8,932 bases of DNA, from NCBI GenBank assembly GCA_017861215.1, contig JAGFXN010000045.1, forward strand, positions 1 through 8,932. The letters run 5' to 3'. The notes beneath the pieces were generated by a model. That model was not told the origin of the DNA. It saw nothing but the letters and a program-made list of their open reading frames with translations, and did no database searches. Numbering within the stretch: position 1 is the first letter of the stretch; every line of letters begins with the position of its first letter. The stretch is from Deltaproteobacteria bacterium (GTDB taxonomy: Bacteria; Desulfobacterota; Desulfuromonadia; Geobacterales; DSM-12255). A program made the position numbers and the translations under genes. Below are positions 6,692 through 8,932 of the stretch, one piece after another.

Positions 6692-8764
6692 TCAACACTT
6701 CTCAGGTCCTTCTTCCCCTGCAGTCGGAAACCACAAGGTGAATACCGAGCCGCTTCCTTCCACACTGCTGACCTCAATCCTCCCGCCATGGGCTTCCATA
6801 ATCTGACGGCACTGGTAAAGTCCAATCCCGAGCCCCTGTTTCTTGGTTGTTCTGAATGGCATGAACAATTCAGTCCGGATATATTGCGATGACATCCCGC
6901 ACCCGTGATCAGTAACACGGATGAAAGGGACGTCGACCGAACCGACTTCCACAAGTAGCGGTTCGTTCGGGCCTGAAGCCTCGATTCCGTTAATCAGCAG
7001 GTTCATGACGACGTTCTGGATTTCATTTTCATCAACCAGGGCTGTCTCTGGTTTTCCTGACATGCTTATCCTGGCTCCGGCAAACATCCTGACTGTTTTT
7101 TCCACCAAATCCAAAAGATTGACAGGTTGCTGATTTAAAAGCTCCCGTTCACCCAATTTCTTCAATCTACCGATCAATTTCTGCATCTTGCCGGCTGTAT
7201 TGTTCAATGAGGCCAGCATGTCCTTCTGAAAATCAGGGTTATGTATATATTTCCCGGCATTATCAACGATGAGGGACAGGTTTGACACAAGGTTTTTCAG
7301 GTCATGGGCAACAAACGCTGAAACCTTGCCGACAGCTTCCATTTCACGCGCATGGATGAGCTGCGCGGAAAGCCGTTGATGGAGAATAGCCAGCGAAGCT
7401 TGCCGGGCTATGGTTTTCATCAGGTCGTAATCTTCGTAGATATAGACTTCATTAGTTTTGATCGCCTTGCCCAGAGCAATAAAACCTTCAAGCCGTTCAC
7501 CGTCAAATAACGGTATTATGATCGAGATATTGTTCCTGCTGAAGAAGATTTCATTTTCGGCAAGCATTGCCGGATTATCGTCCTTGACATTCACGACCCA
7601 GGCACTCTCTTGCATGAATCTGACAAGAGAATTACCAGGGGCTATCACCTCTTGTATCGGCTCCATGTTATAGAGAGCCGTCATACAGTAGCCGCCATGG
7701 CTTTCCTCATTAAGAAAGAGCGCTGCCCCGGTGATCCCGAAGATATCACAGTATGCCGACAGTATCCGCTGCAGCAGCTGTTCACTTGACCGGGACGTGG
7801 AAAGCTGTTCTGTGAAACTAAGCCACTGGGTACGGTAATCATGTTTGTTTTGGTAGAAGTTCTTTTGCAGAACGACCTTGACTTCCCGCCTGACCCGCTC
7901 GGAGAGGAGCAGGATCAAAAGAGCGATTCCTGACAGGAAGGCAACGGAAACAGTCACCGCACGCGGGAAATGGATGCCTAAATGTTGCATCCCCTCGCCC
8001 AGAAGACCGGTCAGAACCAGATAAATGCCAACGGCTAACAGGACAAACGATTTGAATGCTGTCTGGCGGGAAACCTGAATCCGGACGGAGCCGCTCTGAA
8101 ATATCTGCGCATAACCGATCATGGCCGCGGCAACGATATAGAGGAAGGAACGGAGTACCGCATAATTCATGCTGAGCGTACGGTATAAAATCGCCTGGCT
8201 GAAGTAAAAGATCAGTACGGCAAGAATGGTCCCGAGACCGATGATGTTGAACTTGATCTTCCCGAGAGAATCCGGGGACGCATTGGCCAGAGTTGTCTCG
8301 AAGTTTACCAGTGCAATCACCAGACAGGACATGATGCCAATGTAAAAGAAAAATCCCGTCGTACTCAGAAAAAGTAGCCGTTCTCTCGGAAAATCAGGAG
8401 CATAAAAAAAGCTGCCCAACGGGATTGTGACGGTAACAATGCTGAACAGAAGAGTAAGAACAACCAGCGTCTTGAGCAGCCAGCCAGTCTTCCAGTCGCG
8501 TGACTGACGGGCATAGGTAAGACTGCAAAGAATCCAGAGCGGCGGCAGGAGGCCCTCGCAGAAAAGGGCATACCTTTTCCATGCCAGGACATCCAATGAT
8601 CGGTGCAGAGAACACATGTCAAATAATTCCAATGCAGCGGTAACCGCCAGAGCAGCCCCCAGAAACAGGCCTGCACGGGAGCGCTCTCTGTAAATGGCAA
8701 GGGCTGCCAAATACATAAGTGCGAAGACTGCAATGATTGAAATAATCATGTGGCCTATGCTCAT
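6692..8764 (-). CDS. prsK: PrsK, membrane sensor histidine kinase (exosortase/PEP-CTERM type)
   Basis: 690 residues from ATG 8764. The N-terminal 290 or so residues contain about nine hydrophobic segments (first MIISIIAVFALMYLAALAIY, last AVTVSVAFLSGIALLILLLS), giving a multi-pass inner-membrane sensor. A GAF-like domain follows at about 310-470. The dimerisation/phospho-acceptor helix carries His487 in FVAHDLKNLVSN. The HATPase domain has its N-box NVVMNLLINGIEA (584-596), G1 DHGCGM (from 619) and G2 GLGIGLYQC (from 644). Layout and length match PrsK. The frame extends five codons further to a GTG at 8779, but ATG 8764 is preferred: GGTGGAG lies 9 nt upstream, while the GTG has no clear site. 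It is 48 nt downstream of the epimerase gene on the same strand, so it is probably co-transcribed, and it directly precedes its partner prsR. The signal sensed is unknown. Confidence 0.92.
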   Translation of the reverse strand: MSIGHMIISIIAVFALMYLAALAIYRERSRAGLFLGAALAVTAALELFDMCSLHRSLDVLAWKRYALFCEGLLPPLWILCSLTYARQSRDWKTGWLLKTLVVLTLLFSIVTVTIPLGSFFYAPDFPRERLLFLSTTGFFFYIGIMSCLVIALVNFETTLANASPDSLGKIKFNIIGLGTILAVLIFYFSQAILYRTLSMNYAVLRSFLYIVAAAMIGYAQIFQSGSVRIQVSRQTAFKSFVLLAVGIYLVLTGLLGEGMQHLGIHFPRAVTVSVAFLSGIALLILLLSERVRREVKVVLQKNFYQNKHDYRTQWLSFTEQLSTSRSSEQLLQRILSAYCDIFGITGAALFLNEESHGGYCMTALYNMEPIQEVIAPGNSLVRFMQESAWVVNVKDDNPAMLAENEIFFSRNNISIIIPLFDGERLEGFIALGKAIKTNEVYIYEDYDLMKTIARQASLAILHQRLSAQLIHAREMEAVGKVSAFVAHDLKNLVSNLSLIVDNAGKYIHNPDFQKDMLASLNNTAGKMQKLIGRLKKLGERELLNQQPVNLLDLVEKTVRMFAGARISMSGKPETALVDENEIQNVVMNLLINGIEASGPNEPLLVEVGSVDVPFIRVTDHGCGMSSQYIRTELFMPFRTTKKQGLGIGLYQCRQIMEAHGGRIEVSSVEGSGSVFTLWFPTAGEEGPEKC

Positions 8765-8812
8765 CTTTCTACACTCCACCCACTATGCAAACAAAACCTC
8801 TCCCTGTCCATC

Positions 8813-8932
8813 TCAGGCAAGGTTGGCCATATACCAGTAAAGTGCTGCATCAAGTCCGTCATCAATCTTGTGCGTCGGGTTATAGCCGAGAAGCCGTTCG
8901 GCTTTACCGATATCTGCCTGGGAATGGAGCAC
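8813..8932 (-). CDS. NAD-dependent sugar-nucleotide epimerase, C-terminal fragment (5' end beyond the window)
   Basis: Open frame from the right edge to TGA at 8813-8815: the last 39 residues of a longer protein. The HSQADIGKAERLLGYNPT stretch, then the acidic helix DDGLDAALYWYMANL, is the typical ending of extended short-chain dehydrogenase epimerases acting on UDP-N-acetylhexosamines or UDP-uronic acids (WbpP/TviC-like, capsule and O-antigen sugars). The catalytic and NAD-binding parts lie outside the window, so the exact substrate cannot be read. Its place just upstream of prsK suggests the tail of an exopolysaccharide biosynthesis locus. Confidence 0.82.
   Translation of the reverse strand: MLHSQADIGKAERLLGYNPTHKIDDGLDAALYWYMANLA

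Overview
This window looks like chromosome from a Geobacter-type member of the Desulfuromonadales. Three things point there: a lipoprotein cytochrome crowded with CXXCH and CX5CH motifs, a beta-barrel/cytochrome cluster of the extracellular-electron-transfer kind, and a PrsK/PrsR two-component pair. By eye the base composition is close to half G+C, which fits Geotalea-like genomes better than the GC-rich G. sulfurreducens. This placement is inference; no search was run.

Left part (1-4020, minus strand): a tightly packed operon. A sigma-70-type promoter (3991-4018) and a leader of about 95 nt with two inverted repeats precede a 438-aa exported outer-membrane barrel (2573-3889). It overlaps by ATGA a 158-aa five-haem lipoprotein (2100-2576). 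Next comes a very large multihaem lipoprotein (start 2086) that runs off the left edge. Its visible 695 residues hold 14 canonical CXXCH motifs and 8 expanded ones (six CX5CH, one CX9CH, one CX14CH). About half of this region is three tandem copies of a 115-122-residue, four-motif unit. Together the genes resemble a trans-outer-membrane electron conduit: a barrel plus two outer-membrane lipoprotein cytochromes.

Middle (4148-5152, plus strand): a divergently transcribed PP-loop ATPase related to ThiI/MnmA sulfur-transfer enzymes. It lacks the THUMP domain and has a C-terminal extension, possibly of NFACT-R type. It has no obvious link to electron transfer.

Right part (5279-8932, minus strand): the C-terminal 39 residues of a sugar-nucleotide epimerase, then prsK (membrane histidine kinase with GAF domain) and prsR (sigma-54-dependent response regulator). 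PrsK/PrsR are the regulators associated with exosortase/PEP-CTERM and exopolysaccharide loci, and the epimerase fits such a locus extending beyond the right edge. The plus-strand thiouridylase-like gene and prsR converge on a 126-bp gap (5153-5278).
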